From positions 21,354 to 85,353 of the forward strand of contig SIAP01000009.1 in assembly GCA_009691725.1 (NCBI GenBank): DNA of 64,000 nucleotides. Direction: 5' to 3'. This document shows positions 24,197-33,988 of the stretch, one piece after another (positions within the stretch are counted from its first letter, which is position 1; the number at the start of each line of letters is the position of its first letter). Both the position numbers and the translations under genes were made by a program. Under the pieces are notes generated by a model. That model had not been told where the DNA came from. It did not search any database and saw only the letters and a program-made list of their open reading frames with translations. This stretch comes from Phycisphaerales bacterium (GTDB lineage Bacteria > Planctomycetota > Phycisphaerae > Phycisphaerales > SM1A02).

Positions 24197-25006
24197 CTAC
24201 TTCCGATTGCCGAACATCATTGCAAGCCGGAAGACCAGTTTGAGTGCTTCCAAGTACACCCACGCCAGCGTGACGATCAATCCAAATGTCAGATACCACT
24301 CAGACGACGCTGGGGCGCCTGCGGTGACTGCGTCTTGAACTTGCCGGAAGTCGACAATGAGCCACAGCGCAGCGACGATCAAGACCAGCGCATTGATGCC
24401 CAGTCCGATGAGCGCTGCATTGCCACCCTCAGATGCTGAGGCGAGCGACAGGAATGGCATGCTCGCTCCGAAGAAGCTCATCACCATGGAGATCAGGAAG
24501 ATGAAAAAGATGCCTAGCGTGACGACCGACAGCACCGACTGAAACATTGCTCCACCGGTGAGGATTCCCATTCGGAAGAGTGTCAGCATCGCCAACATGA
24601 GCGCGACGACGATGACAAATGCCTGCAGTGCGATTCCGCCCGGGACGGAAATCTGGTTCGCTGTGAGGATGCCTTCGAGCAACATTCCCAGTGCGCCGAG
24701 CATGAAGCCTTGCGCAACGGAGTAGAGCACTGTGATCGATGCCGCCATCCTCGGCGACTTCCGAACCAGAAAGATCGCGCCGATCGAAACGGCGAGCGAA
24801 ACGAAGAAAGCAATCCACATGGCAGCGGGAAATGCCTTCGTCGTGGGAACCGCAATCGCCCCCGAAAGAGCCGCCAACAGCACACATCCTGCAGTCTTGT
24901 TGATGACACCAGAAACAGTGCACACACGAGATTCACCACGCACCTGTTGAAGGGCGCCAGCGAGAACGCTGTCGGCGAGAATGGGGTTGGTTGAAACGAG
25001 TGACAT
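24197..25006 (-). CDS. Bax inhibitor-1/YccA family membrane protein
   Basis: A 269-residue integral membrane protein with about seven hydrophobic segments. The order is that of the BI-1 family: an N-terminal cytosolic segment, then helices from about residue 35, FMLGALGMLLEG, FRMGILTGGAMFQS, and the C-terminal WYLTFGLIVTLAWVYLEALKLV (read in parts). These proteins act as pH-sensitive ion or calcium channels or as quality-control factors in membranes. AAGGA lies 13 bases before the ATG, within the end of the PilZ gene, three bases upstream, so the two are coupled. Confidence 0.85.
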   Translation of the reverse strand: MSLVSTNPILADSVLAGALQQVRGESRVCTVSGVINKTAGCVLLAALSGAIAVPTTKAFPAAMWIAFFVSLAVSIGAIFLVRKSPRMAASITVLYSVAQGFMLGALGMLLEGILTANQISVPGGIALQAFVIVVALMLAMLTLFRMGILTGGAMFQSVLSVVTLGIFFIFLISMVMSFFGASMPFLSLASASEGGNAALIGLGINALVLIVAALWLIVDFRQVQDAVTAGAPASSEWYLTFGLIVTLAWVYLEALKLVFRLAMMFGNRK

Positions 25007-25009
25007 GGT

Positions 25010-25867
25010 CTAGTTTTCCTTTCGAGTCTGTGCGGATTGCATTGCCCGGTGAATTTGGTCGGCGACGACCTGTTGATGTGACAACTGAAATGTGAAGTCG
25101 AATGACACTCCGATGTATGTGCGCTGTGAACTATCGAGATGCGTGTGAACCACCTTGCCAGTGACCACGATTGGCACTGGATGGTTGCGCCCGAGTGGAA
25201 TCTCCAACCAAAAGATGCGGTGGCGCCCCAAGACCGATGCGTCTTGCGGTTCCACGCGCAATCCGACTCCACCACCACCGATGTTCACGAGCGTCGCAGT
25301 GAATTTTGGACCAACGGATGGCATGGGTGCGGTGTCAGATGGAAGCGACTGCGATTCCGTGAATGCGCGAAACGCAATCTCGTTAGCGACTTCCGCCGCA
25401 ACAATTGTGCGGGGATCCAAGAGTGGCCACATCGTGACGTTCGGCAAGTTCAGCGCACTCGCTTCGACACGGACGAAGCGGCGCATGCAGCGCTCCACGT
25501 GATCGGGGAGTTGCAACCGCATGCATTCCCCACGAGAACCTTCGGGATGCTCGTCAGAGAGCTTCTTGGAGAGAAACCTCCAGCGGTTTTGTCCGATCGT
25601 GATCGCACCGACAAGCGCCATCCCATCCTCGATTCGCATCGTTTGACCGAGTGCCACGGGCGCTTCGACGAGCACCGACTCTTCGTCCAGCGACACGATC
25701 TTCAGCCTCCACACAAGGTCGACGGAATCCGCGTCTTCCAGCCGATCCAACTTCGAAGAATCACTCGCGCCAGGTTGTCCAACCGAGATCTCGAGCGTTC
25801 CCCCGCGCTCAAAGACCTGTTGCATACTTCGCTTCCATTCGACAGTTCGTGATCGAGATGCTGGCAT
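25010..25867 (-). CDS. PilZ-domain-like protein
   Basis: A 285-residue soluble protein. The C-terminal third resembles PilZ domains that bind cyclic di-GMP: RRFVRVEAS (about 150), VNIGGGGVGLRVE and TYIGVSFDF, the usual RxxxR, GGxG and beta-barrel end. The N-terminal half has a YcgR-like flow (LVEAPVALGQTMRIEDGMALVG). The open frame extends upstream into the TgpA gene, but a TATGAT hexamer 7 bases before the ATG at 25867 marks a likely leaderless start. With the HD-GYP protein, it is one of two probable cyclic-di-GMP components here. Confidence 0.75.
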   Translation of the reverse strand: MPASRSRTVEWKRSMQQVFERGGTLEISVGQPGASDSSKLDRLEDADSVDLVWRLKIVSLDEESVLVEAPVALGQTMRIEDGMALVGAITIGQNRWRFLSKKLSDEHPEGSRGECMRLQLPDHVERCMRRFVRVEASALNLPNVTMWPLLDPRTIVAAEVANEIAFRAFTESQSLPSDTAPMPSVGPKFTATLVNIGGGGVGLRVEPQDASVLGRHRIFWLEIPLGRNHPVPIVVTGKVVHTHLDSSQRTYIGVSFDFTFQLSHQQVVADQIHRAMQSAQTRKEN

Positions 25868-25874
25868 TGCACGC

Positions 25875-25880
25875 ATCATA
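25875..25880 (-). promoter_or_regulatory. -10 element TATGAT of the PilZ-like gene
   Basis: Minus-strand TATGAT, 7 bases (GCGTGCA), then ATG at 25867. The hexamer contains an earlier ATG that I therefore reject as the start. Confidence 0.55.
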
Positions 25881-25922
25881 GACAGGTTGTTCGATCCACT
25901 CTGCGATCGACGGACATGCTCC

Positions 25923-28208
25923 TCACCGGCGTTGCTCGATGGCGCTGCGAAGCCGCAGAACCAGCCGATGATCCAACCCCCGCCGGAGGGCGTCAGGCCG
26001 TTGACCTCCAAAGCGAATCGCGTAAAACCGCTCCACGATCTCGCCAAAGACTTCGCCAGCCAATCCATGCTCCGATGCCAGCTGCAGTGCAAACGCACGT
26101 GGAAGGAGGTGCGATGGGCGATCAAATCCGCGTGCATGCAGGAGCGCGATGGAGTCGATGTAGAACGCTGCATCACGCACTGTCATTCTGGCGCGCGCTC
26201 GATCGCGTCGCGTGAGACCGCGGACCTTGAGACCCAGCGTCTCGTGACCAATGCGCCACCTTCGCCGAGCCATCCACACCGCGGCGCCAGAAAGCCCGAT
26301 GGTGAGCGCGACCGAGCCGATCCACACAAATGCGGTGACGCCAAGTTGCGACGATGCGCTGGTCCGTCGTGCAGTCTGCTCGATCGTTGCCCATGCCCGC
26401 TGCGCCCAATCCCGAAACCACACATTGACACGGTTCATGAGTTCTGCCTGCGCACGGGCATCGAATTCTGCGATGCGGTCGCGCCAGAGCGATTCAATCG
26501 GCGCGTAGAGCATGCGAGAGAACTGGGTCCACGATCCCATCTCTGGCTCGATTGAGGTCATGTCATCAACAGGTGTTGCATCGATCATCGTCCACTGGAA
26601 GTCGCTTGTCCGCACCTCGACCCATGCATGCGCATCCGACTCGCGCACGATGTAGCGACCCGATGCTGAGTCGTATTCGTCCACGAGAAATCCTGTCACG
26701 ATGCGTGCATCGACTCCCACCGAATGGCAGAGAGCGCAGAGGGCACTCGCAAAGTACTCGCAGTGACCGAACCGATATTCGTTCAAGAACAGTTCGATGG
26801 GATCAAGGTCGTCATGGCGCACGAATGTCCTCAGATCCAAGGTGTAACGAAAGCGATCACTGGAGAGTTCTGCCTCGAAGACCCGTGCAAGCCTGATGTT
26901 TCGCATCCACCGAGCCGTGTTCTGCTCTGGAGTGTCGCCTCCATGGAACTCTGCCGCAGCTTCTCCGTCGAATCGCTTGAGAATCGCGATCGCAGCCTCG
27001 CGAATCGCTGGAACTGGAAAGGTCGGCGCAGGTGGAACGCGGCTGGAATCCCCGAGCAATGCATCCATCGTCGACTTCGACGCATACTGTTGCACCCGAA
27101 GGTCGTAGCCGACAATCACGCCTGCCGTGTCCAGGTCGAGGGTGCGCAGTGCGAGTGATGAGGCGGTGAATGTGAAGACCTGCGCCGTTGGGCTGCGGAT
27201 GGCCACAGGCGCCCACGGACTCAACACCACACTGGAGTGAAGTCCGCGCAGCAGTATTCGCACCGTGCAGGTGTTCAATCGCTCGTCGATGTCGACGGTG
27301 CCGAGCGACTGAAACTCGCCGGGCTGCGTGATCACAAAGCGTTGGCTCGACGACTTTCGCGCGAACCACTCTGCTGCTCCACGGTCATATCGATCCAGGA
27401 CCGCGCCACGCAACCGGATCTGCTCCTGATTGGGCGGCGGTTCGTCGTCCGGACCGAGCCATTCCACCAAGAGGACTTCACGCTGCGATGGGGTCAGCAG
27501 CATCGGATCCATCAGCGAAATGCGATCAGAAAACTCCCGTTGACCGTATGGCGACACCCCAAAGAGTGCGCTCGTCGGTTGGGAACTCCGAGGAAAGAGC
27601 ACAAAGATGCCGATGGTTAACAGAAACACAAGCGCGAGCGCGATGCGAATCGTGTGGCGCAGGTCGCGCCATCGTGCTCGGCTTTGCAGGGATGTCTGTG
27701 CGAATCCAGCCACGCCGCCGACACCCTCCGAAGTCGCCGCGATCTCCTGGGACACCAGCCGAAATCGCACGACGCAGCCAACTGCAGCGAGCGTCGCACA
27801 GACGATGGCGATCCCAACAAGGAGGTCGCTTCGTTGCAATGCTGCGGCCACGAGGAGCACGCTCGCGAGCATCAATACTTGTCGCTCATCGCTCACCGTG
27901 CGCCGCGCGTACAGCCGCAGCAGCAACGCCACTGCCACCACGACTCCGATGATCGGTGGGATATCAACTGGGTCCATGTCCTGGGAGAATTCAGTCGCTG
28001 CACCGGCGAAGGTGAGTGACAACAAGAAGATGACGAGCCACCTCGGAAGCATGCGCTGACGGCATCCAGCCGTGACCACCCAACTCCCCATCGCGATCGT
28101 GGAGCAGACCACGAACAGCGTGATACTTCGTGATGTCAGCGCGAACGCAGCGGTCGCAAGTCCCGCGAAGAGTGTGTTCTTCCAGCGCGCGGACTGCCAA
28201 TCACTCAT
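25923..28208 (-). CDS. TgpA-like transglutaminase membrane protein (DUF3488)
   Basis: A 761-residue inner-membrane protein. About six N-terminal helices (to about residue 215) belong to the DUF3488/TgpA type. The periplasmic transglutaminase-like core has its catalytic triad: Cys in FGHCEYFAS (about 483), His in DAHAWVEV (about 527) and Asp in MIDATP (about 543). A further transmembrane helix near 640 precedes a cytoplasmic tail. The start overlaps the end of the DUF58 gene by 8 bases, as is usual for DUF58-TgpA pairs. The substrate is unknown; the family is essential in some proteobacteria. Confidence 0.9.
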   Translation of the reverse strand: MSDWQSARWKNTLFAGLATAAFALTSRSITLFVVCSTIAMGSWVVTAGCRQRMLPRWLVIFLLSLTFAGAATEFSQDMDPVDIPPIIGVVVAVALLLRLYARRTVSDERQVLMLASVLLVAAALQRSDLLVGIAIVCATLAAVGCVVRFRLVSQEIAATSEGVGGVAGFAQTSLQSRARWRDLRHTIRIALALVFLLTIGIFVLFPRSSQPTSALFGVSPYGQREFSDRISLMDPMLLTPSQREVLLVEWLGPDDEPPPNQEQIRLRGAVLDRYDRGAAEWFARKSSSQRFVITQPGEFQSLGTVDIDERLNTCTVRILLRGLHSSVVLSPWAPVAIRSPTAQVFTFTASSLALRTLDLDTAGVIVGYDLRVQQYASKSTMDALLGDSSRVPPAPTFPVPAIREAAIAILKRFDGEAAAEFHGGDTPEQNTARWMRNIRLARVFEAELSSDRFRYTLDLRTFVRHDDLDPIELFLNEYRFGHCEYFASALCALCHSVGVDARIVTGFLVDEYDSASGRYIVRESDAHAWVEVRTSDFQWTMIDATPVDDMTSIEPEMGSWTQFSRMLYAPIESLWRDRIAEFDARAQAELMNRVNVWFRDWAQRAWATIEQTARRTSASSQLGVTAFVWIGSVALTIGLSGAAVWMARRRWRIGHETLGLKVRGLTRRDRARARMTVRDAAFYIDSIALLHARGFDRPSHLLPRAFALQLASEHGLAGEVFGEIVERFYAIRFGGQRPDALRRGLDHRLVLRLRSAIEQRR

Positions 28209-29340
28209 CGCGTTCCACCTCGCAGAGCGTGGCGATGAAGTCCGCTCCGACCGAGTGCGCTCGGAGCGGACCATCAGAGCAGATCGGTCGACCGCCGCCG
28301 GGGCGAATCGTCAGGCACGTCACACCAACGGGTCGTCGCCGAGAACTGGTCGTGGTGCGGGGCTGATCGAGATCAATCGAAGCGAGCGCATCGAGGACTT
28401 CAACGCTTCCGCGCCCAGCGTGATGTTCATGAGCGCGGTGATCCAGAGTGCGATCCAGAGTGCGGTCCACACCGCAGCCCAGGACATCCACCATCACATC
28501 CCAACCCGCACGCTGCGCATGCACGACGAGACTCGCCGTCATGGCAATGGCGTGCTCGTCACTCTGCTTCAATGGCTCAGATGAAGAAAGGCGAAGATCG
28601 AGCACGATGCACAGGCGATGCGTGTTCGGTGCCGAGCGATCCATCACCACCAGCGCTGGAAGCATCGCGCTGCGCCGCCATGCGACAGTCCGCAGTGAGT
28701 CGCCAGCGCGATACTCGCGCAAGCCTTGAATCTCGTCGCTGCCGCGAGCCACACTCGTCAATTGTTGTCCTGTTCCGCCCGCCCGTGCGAGCAACCTCGG
28801 CAGGGTGTCGACCCGCAATCGCGAAATCTTTGGGTGAATCATCACATCCGCCGGTTGCGCGAACTCGACGGACTTGACGATCAATCCAAATGGAAACCCG
28901 CTCGCGCATCGAATGCGATTCATACGCAGCAGACCGCGCGTCGTTGGGTGGAGCTTTCCCTCTGATGCATGCGTCGTTCCCCGCGCGCAGTGCTGGAGTC
29001 GAGCGGGAGTGGACGGCACCTTGGTCTGCTCGACGATGCGGAGGTCGAAGATCGACCAGAGCTTCGAGACCGAGGAGATGTCGTATCGCACATGCAGCGG
29101 ATCTCCGACCGCACCACGAGTTGGCATCACTCGTCGCACGCGCACGGCCATCATCATGCCTCCCGAGAGGAGCCCCGAGACGATGACCCATGCGAGCATG
29201 GATGCGAAGACCCACACCAGCAGATTCTCCCGCCGCTGCGAAGTCGCCGCTCCGATCAACACCGTCAGGAGCACAAAGACCACACCACCCCATGTCAAGT
29301 GGTAGCGCCGACGGACTGCCACGTCCGACGTCTGTGGCAT
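28201..29340 (-). CDS. DUF58 domain protein
   Basis: A 379-residue protein with two N-terminal transmembrane helices (about 20-65) and a large cytoplasmic part. The DUF58 core is ARGSDEIQGLREYRAGDSLRTVAWRRSA (about 205-232, read in parts), followed by a von Willebrand A-like fold (LCIVLDLRLSS). DUF58 proteins usually work with a MoxR ATPase and a transglutaminase. Here TgpA follows directly, but MoxR is 24 kb away. The ATG at 29340 overlaps the preceding stop (TGATG). A perfect inverted repeat lies near its 3' end. Confidence 0.88.
   Translation of the reverse strand: MPQTSDVAVRRRYHLTWGGVVFVLLTVLIGAATSQRRENLLVWVFASMLAWVIVSGLLSGGMMMAVRVRRVMPTRGAVGDPLHVRYDISSVSKLWSIFDLRIVEQTKVPSTPARLQHCARGTTHASEGKLHPTTRGLLRMNRIRCASGFPFGLIVKSVEFAQPADVMIHPKISRLRVDTLPRLLARAGGTGQQLTSVARGSDEIQGLREYRAGDSLRTVAWRRSAMLPALVVMDRSAPNTHRLCIVLDLRLSSSEPLKQSDEHAIAMTASLVVHAQRAGWDVMVDVLGCGVDRTLDRTLDHRAHEHHAGRGSVEVLDALASIDLDQPRTTTSSRRRPVGVTCLTIRPGGGRPICSDGPLRAHSVGADFIATLCEVERDE
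28240..28271. promoter_or_regulatory. 11-bp perfect inverted repeat near the DUF58/tgpA junction
   Basis: GTCCGCTCCGA (28240-28250) and TCGGAGCGGAC (28261-28271) are separated by 10 bases. In the mRNA this forms a very stable hairpin in the last codons of DUF58, about 32 bases upstream of the tgpA start. It could limit ribosome progress or act as a processing site. Confidence 0.5.
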
Positions 29341-29771
29341 CACTCGCACTGGGCGAATCCAGTCGAGAACCAGATCGCAAGTGTGACCACCACCAAGACC
29401 AACGCTGCGATTCGACCCGCATTCACCATCGACTGACCAATCGAATTCATGGCATCTGCTCGGCCGAGTGCCTGTGCGGATGATTCTTCTTCGCCAACAT
29501 CGACCATGTCCCAATCCACGCTGTCGGCAAGAAACTTGTTGGAACGCAGCGCGGACTGCGCACGCTCCACATCCACAAGTCGTACCTGGACAGGTATCCC
29601 TCCCAGCGATCGGTTCCCCGCTCCGGCGAGTCCGAAGGCCTGAATTGCTGCACTGAACACGACCGCATCGATTTCCCGATCGCGCAGAATCGCGGCGACT
29701 GTCTGCGCTTCGAAATCGCTCGTTGCGATGTGGACTGTCACGAGTCGGTCGCCATCCTCGGGCGAGCTCAT
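29340..29771 (-). CDS. DUF2007-like protein with C-terminal membrane helix
   Basis: A 143-residue protein. The first 75 residues look like DUF2007, a small PII-like signal domain: LVTVHIATSDFEAQTVAAILRDREIDA, then GIPVQVRLVDVERAQSAL (read in parts). A C-terminal transmembrane helix (ALVLVVVTLAIWF) anchors it. It overlaps its upstream neighbour by 4 bases and the DUF58 start by one, so all three are translationally coupled. The role is unknown. Confidence 0.7.
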   Translation of the reverse strand: MSSPEDGDRLVTVHIATSDFEAQTVAAILRDREIDAVVFSAAIQAFGLAGAGNRSLGGIPVQVRLVDVERAQSALRSNKFLADSVDWDMVDVGEEESSAQALGRADAMNSIGQSMVNAGRIAALVLVVVTLAIWFSTGFAQCE

Positions 29772-31135
29772 GTCGATCCTCCCGTCGACGACTGTGCGTC
29801 ATCGACACCTCGCACACGATCGACTGCCGCCAACAGCGCATCGACATCATCCGGGTCATACACCTCATCCGCAATCTCGACGCGCCAATCTGTGACGATG
29901 GAATTCGCCAAGACAAGGTGCGATCCGGGATCCAAGTCCGGACGAGTCACTGGGCGATCCACGACTTTGACAGTCAAGGACTCGTGATCGATTCCCTGGA
30001 GCGAGAACCACGCCTGCTCGATGCGCGGCTCACCAGATCCAGGCACGGGCGCTTGCACAGAGAATCCGTTTCGTGCAATCTCCTGCCACTTTGGATTCCC
30101 CGTGCGAACCAGACTGACGAACGCTGTCGCGAACCCTCCCCATGTTGCGCGCGCGCGTCGTTCGGATGCTCGAACGCTGTGCTGGGTCATGTACAGGACC
30201 GCGCCACCGGCAGCAATGCGCTCGACCACTTCCTGCGGCCACACCCAGATGGGGCGATAGGTCCCCTTCTGCTCTGGCGCGCAAATCACGGCGCGTTTCA
30301 GCGCGAACTCGCTCAATCCGTGGGCACGCGCCTGCACTCGCCATGGCTCCGATCCCGCCGTGCTTTCGTTGACGCACTGCGACGCCTCCGCCGCCGTTTG
30401 CAGTACCACCGAGAGCGCATCGCCAACTTCGATTTCCTCTCCAGGTTCTGGAAGGTCATTCTCCAGCAGGAGTCCCGCGACCGTATGAATCAAGACCGCC
30501 GCCGATTCTGCGAGATCTCGCGGAACCTCGAGCAATTCCAATTCGGGGATCCCACATCGCGCCAGACCATGTGTCCCGAGCAGCACAAGGTTGGAATCCC
30601 CATCCGGCAGCGCCTCATATCGACCGAGCCTCCAGAGAAGGCGCTCCACTGGTCCGGCATCTTGCGCAAGGAAGTCGCGATCAATGCGCTTGCGTGGATA
30701 GACCTCGCCGGTGACAACATCCAGAATTGAAACGATGTCTGGCAGCGCACCGCCGAGCATCCCGACGCTCATGAAGTACTCCTCCGCGGGTTCGTCCACC
30801 GAGAGAATCGTCTGCATTCGAATCACCCACGGGCACTTCGATGCGTCATCGCCAATCTGACTTCGATCGCGATCCGAAAGTGGTCGAGCGCTCTCACACC
30901 ACACCACGAATCCAGAGTCGACTCCGGGGATCTGAATTCCAAAGGCCCACAGCGCATCGTCGTCTGCCTCGATTGGTTCGATAGCGACCTTTGACCCAAC
31001 CCACGCGGTGACTGCCGTGGAGAATTCCGCGCCCGTCAACGCGTCAGTGTGAGGCCAGAATGCGACGAATCCGCTCTCTTGTGGTTCGATGTCCCATCCA
31101 GAGGGTGACTGTGCATCGGAATCGTCTTCTGTCAT
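29768..31135 (-). CDS. Large acidic cytoplasmic protein, possibly DUF2314-like C-terminus
   Basis: A 455-residue acidic protein with no signal peptide or membrane helix. The last 150 residues (GNPKWQEIARNGFSVQAPVPG, HLVLANSIVTDWRVE) recall the DUF4026/DUF2314 group of unknown function; I am not sure of this. A TTG two codons upstream also fits, but the ATG at 31135 is the better start. It sits 33 bases after the leuS stop and overlaps the DUF2007 gene by four bases, so it is part of the folC-leuS-DUF58-tgpA run. Confidence 0.6.
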   Translation of the reverse strand: MTEDDSDAQSPSGWDIEPQESGFVAFWPHTDALTGAEFSTAVTAWVGSKVAIEPIEADDDALWAFGIQIPGVDSGFVVWCESARPLSDRDRSQIGDDASKCPWVIRMQTILSVDEPAEEYFMSVGMLGGALPDIVSILDVVTGEVYPRKRIDRDFLAQDAGPVERLLWRLGRYEALPDGDSNLVLLGTHGLARCGIPELELLEVPRDLAESAAVLIHTVAGLLLENDLPEPGEEIEVGDALSVVLQTAAEASQCVNESTAGSEPWRVQARAHGLSEFALKRAVICAPEQKGTYRPIWVWPQEVVERIAAGGAVLYMTQHSVRASERRARATWGGFATAFVSLVRTGNPKWQEIARNGFSVQAPVPGSGEPRIEQAWFSLQGIDHESLTVKVVDRPVTRPDLDPGSHLVLANSIVTDWRVEIADEVYDPDDVDALLAAVDRVRGVDDAQSSTGGST

Positions 31136-31168
31136 CGACAATGTGGGCCGGTGAAGCGTATGCGCGAA

Positions 31169-33979
31169 TCACACCAAGAGATTGACCATTCGCTGTGGCA
31201 CAACAATGACTTTCTTCGGCGCACGACCCGCGAGAAGTTCCTGCACCTTCATATCCGCGAGCACAATCGACTCAATCGCGCTCGCATCTGCCCCGGTCGG
31301 GACCAGGACACGGGCACGGATCTTCCCGCTGATTTGCACTGGTAGTTCGATGGTGTCGGCAACGAGTTGCGACGCATCGAACGCTGGCCATGGCGCAGTC
31401 GTCACGCTTCCAGTCTCGCCGATCTGCATCCACAGTTCCTCCGCCATGTGCGGCGCGAATGGGGCGAGTACGCCCAGGAATCGCCGCATCTGATCCTGTG
31501 TGAGACCACCCTGCGAAGGATCCTTCATCTCGGTCGGCCGAGTCGCCGAATTCACCAATTCGATCAGGGATGCGATGGCCGTGTTGAATGCCAATCGCTC
31601 GATGTCCTGAGCAACCTTGTGAATCGTGCGATGCAACTGCCGTTCCACGCCTGGATCGACGATGCGTGCGGTCAGCACTTCGCCAGTGCGCTCATCAATC
31701 GCCAGCCGCCAGACGCGTTGGAGGAATCGAAACACGCCGGCGATATCACGGGTGTTCCATGGCTTGGAGTCTGCGAGCGGTCCCATGGACATCTCGTACA
31801 AGCGCAAGGTGTCTGCGCCATATTCGGCGATGACCTCGTCTGGTGTCACGACATTCTTTAGGCTCTTGGACATCTTGGCGATCACCCGAGTCGCAGGCTC
31901 ACCTGTGGCGATCTCGAACCACTTCCCGCTCTCTTCGCGCACGGCATCGGTGGCGAGCAATGATCCATCTGCACGCTCAAACGCAAAGCTTGTAATCATT
32001 CCTTGGTGAAAGAGTTTTGCAAACGGTTCCGGCGTGAACACCTCGCCGAGATCAAAGAGCAACTTGTGCCAGAAGCGGGCGTACAGAAGGTGCAACACCG
32101 CGTGTTCTGCTCCACCGATATAGAGATCGACTCCGCGCTCTCCCATCCAATACTTCTGCAAAGTGGGATCCGCGAATCGTGCGGCATTCTTTGGGTCGCA
32201 GTAACGCAGGTAGTACCAGCATGAACCGGCCCATCCTGGCATCGTGTTGATCTCACGACGAACTGGCGTGTCCGCATCGAGCAACGACGAATCGACTCCC
32301 GCCTCGCCCGCAGTCGTTGTGACCCACTGCGTCGCCTTGCCAAGCGGCGGCATCGGATGATCGCTTTCGATCGGCGTGTAATCCACGAGCGCTGGAAGTC
32401 GCACCGGCAGCGCAGTCTCCGCCACGGGATAGTGCATCCCCTGCTGATCAAAGACGATTGGAAAGGGTTCGCCCCAATATCGTTGGCGACTGAAGAGCCA
32501 ATCCCGCAGTCTGAAGTTCACCCGAGCGCAACCGATGCCCGTGGTCGTTATCCATGCAATCATCTTCTGCGTCGCTGCGGCAGTCTCCATGCCATCGATC
32601 GAAATCGAAGTGCTGGACGAGTGACAGGCGATGCCCTCATCGCTTGTCGCACGCTCGCCAGTCCACGCGCAGCCATCCTTCGCCGCCACGACCTGGCGGA
32701 TCGGAAGATCGAATCGCGTGGCGAACTCGAAGTCCCGTTCGTCATGCGCTGGGACGGCCATGATCGCTCCCGTGCCATACGCCATCAAAACATAGTCGGC
32801 AATCCACACCGGGATCGCCTCGCGGGTTGCAGGATTGATCGCCGTCACTCCAAGCGCAATGCCCGTCTTCTCGCGACTCTCTGCTTGGCGATCGACATCA
32901 GACCGATTGCGCGACCACGCCACATACTCCTCGGTGGCGTTGCGATGCGCTCCACCCTGTGAACACACCCATTCCACGATGGGATGCTCTGGGGCAACCA
33001 CCATGTATGTCGCACCAAAGAGCGTGTCTGGTCGGGTGGTAAAGACTGTGAGGTCGCCAAACCCCTCGACCTCGAAACGCAACTCGGCTCCCTCGCTGCG
33101 ACCGATCCACTGCGACTGCATCGCGCGTGTTGAGTCGGGCCACTGGACCAATGTCAGATCGTCGAGCAATCGCTGCGCGTATGCGGTGATCCGAAACATC
33201 CATTGCCGCAGCGGCAGACGAAAGACAGGATGTCCTCCTCGCTCACTGCGTCCGTCGATGATCTCTTCATTGGCCAAGACCGTGCCGAGCACCGGGCACC
33301 AATTCACCGTCTGCTCTCCCAGATATGCCAAACGGAATCCATCCAAATGTGATTGCTGTTGGAGCGGTGTGCTCGCTGACCAACGCACCTGCGATCCATC
33401 CACGAGAGTGATCAGTGCATCGTCGTGCTCGATCCGCGCACCAAGTTCTGCGATCGGCATCGCGCGCATCGATGTCGTGTCGTAGTAGGAGTGATACGCG
33501 CGAAGCCAAATCCACTGCGTCCACCGGTAGTAGTCGGGATCGATCGTTGCGAATTCACGCGACCAGTCATAACGAAATCCCAATCGCTGTAACTGCCGAC
33601 GAAAGTTGTCGATGGCAGACTGCGTGGTGATCGCTGGGTGCACTCCTGTCTGCACCGCATACTGCTCTGCAGGCAATCCAAACGCGTCCCAACCCATCGG
33701 ATGCAAGACATTGAACCCGCAGGCGACCTTGTAGCGAGTGATGATGTCCGTTGCGGTGTATCCCTCTGGATGTCCGACATGCAATCCCGCCCCCGACGGA
33801 TAGGGAAACATGTCCAAGATGTAGTACTTCGGTTTCGCCGGGTCGAAGTCGGCGTCGCCTGGATTTGGCGCACGAAATGCGCCAGATGCCAGCCAATGCC
33901 GCTGCCACCGCGTCTCGATCTCGTCGGCGCGCGTGGCGTCGTAACGATGAAGGGTCTGCGGTTCAGCCACGGGGGTCAA
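31169..33979 (-). CDS. leuS: Leucyl-tRNA synthetase
   Basis: Class I synthetase of 936 residues that charges tRNA-Leu. The HIGH-equivalent GLHVGHPEG lies near 62-70, the KMSKS loop (AKMSKSLKNVV) near 702, the CP1 editing domain in between, and the anticodon-binding and C-terminal domains follow. The length suits a bacterial LeuS with a full editing domain. The start is uncertain: TTG at 33979 or GTG at 33970; both are within 10-20 bases of the folC stop and no Shine-Dalgarno sequence stands out. Members of its cognate tRNA set include the tRNA-Leu at 21.2 kb. Confidence 0.96.
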   Translation of the reverse strand: MTPVAEPQTLHRYDATRADEIETRWQRHWLASGAFRAPNPGDADFDPAKPKYYILDMFPYPSGAGLHVGHPEGYTATDIITRYKVACGFNVLHPMGWDAFGLPAEQYAVQTGVHPAITTQSAIDNFRRQLQRLGFRYDWSREFATIDPDYYRWTQWIWLRAYHSYYDTTSMRAMPIAELGARIEHDDALITLVDGSQVRWSASTPLQQQSHLDGFRLAYLGEQTVNWCPVLGTVLANEEIIDGRSERGGHPVFRLPLRQWMFRITAYAQRLLDDLTLVQWPDSTRAMQSQWIGRSEGAELRFEVEGFGDLTVFTTRPDTLFGATYMVVAPEHPIVEWVCSQGGAHRNATEEYVAWSRNRSDVDRQAESREKTGIALGVTAINPATREAIPVWIADYVLMAYGTGAIMAVPAHDERDFEFATRFDLPIRQVVAAKDGCAWTGERATSDEGIACHSSSTSISIDGMETAAATQKMIAWITTTGIGCARVNFRLRDWLFSRQRYWGEPFPIVFDQQGMHYPVAETALPVRLPALVDYTPIESDHPMPPLGKATQWVTTTAGEAGVDSSLLDADTPVRREINTMPGWAGSCWYYLRYCDPKNAARFADPTLQKYWMGERGVDLYIGGAEHAVLHLLYARFWHKLLFDLGEVFTPEPFAKLFHQGMITSFAFERADGSLLATDAVREESGKWFEIATGEPATRVIAKMSKSLKNVVTPDEVIAEYGADTLRLYEMSMGPLADSKPWNTRDIAGVFRFLQRVWRLAIDERTGEVLTARIVDPGVERQLHRTIHKVAQDIERLAFNTAIASLIELVNSATRPTEMKDPSQGGLTQDQMRRFLGVLAPFAPHMAEELWMQIGETGSVTTAPWPAFDASQLVADTIELPVQISGKIRARVLVPTGADASAIESIVLADMKVQELLAGRAPKKVIVVPQRMVNLLV

Positions 33980-33988
33980 CTTGCGAGA

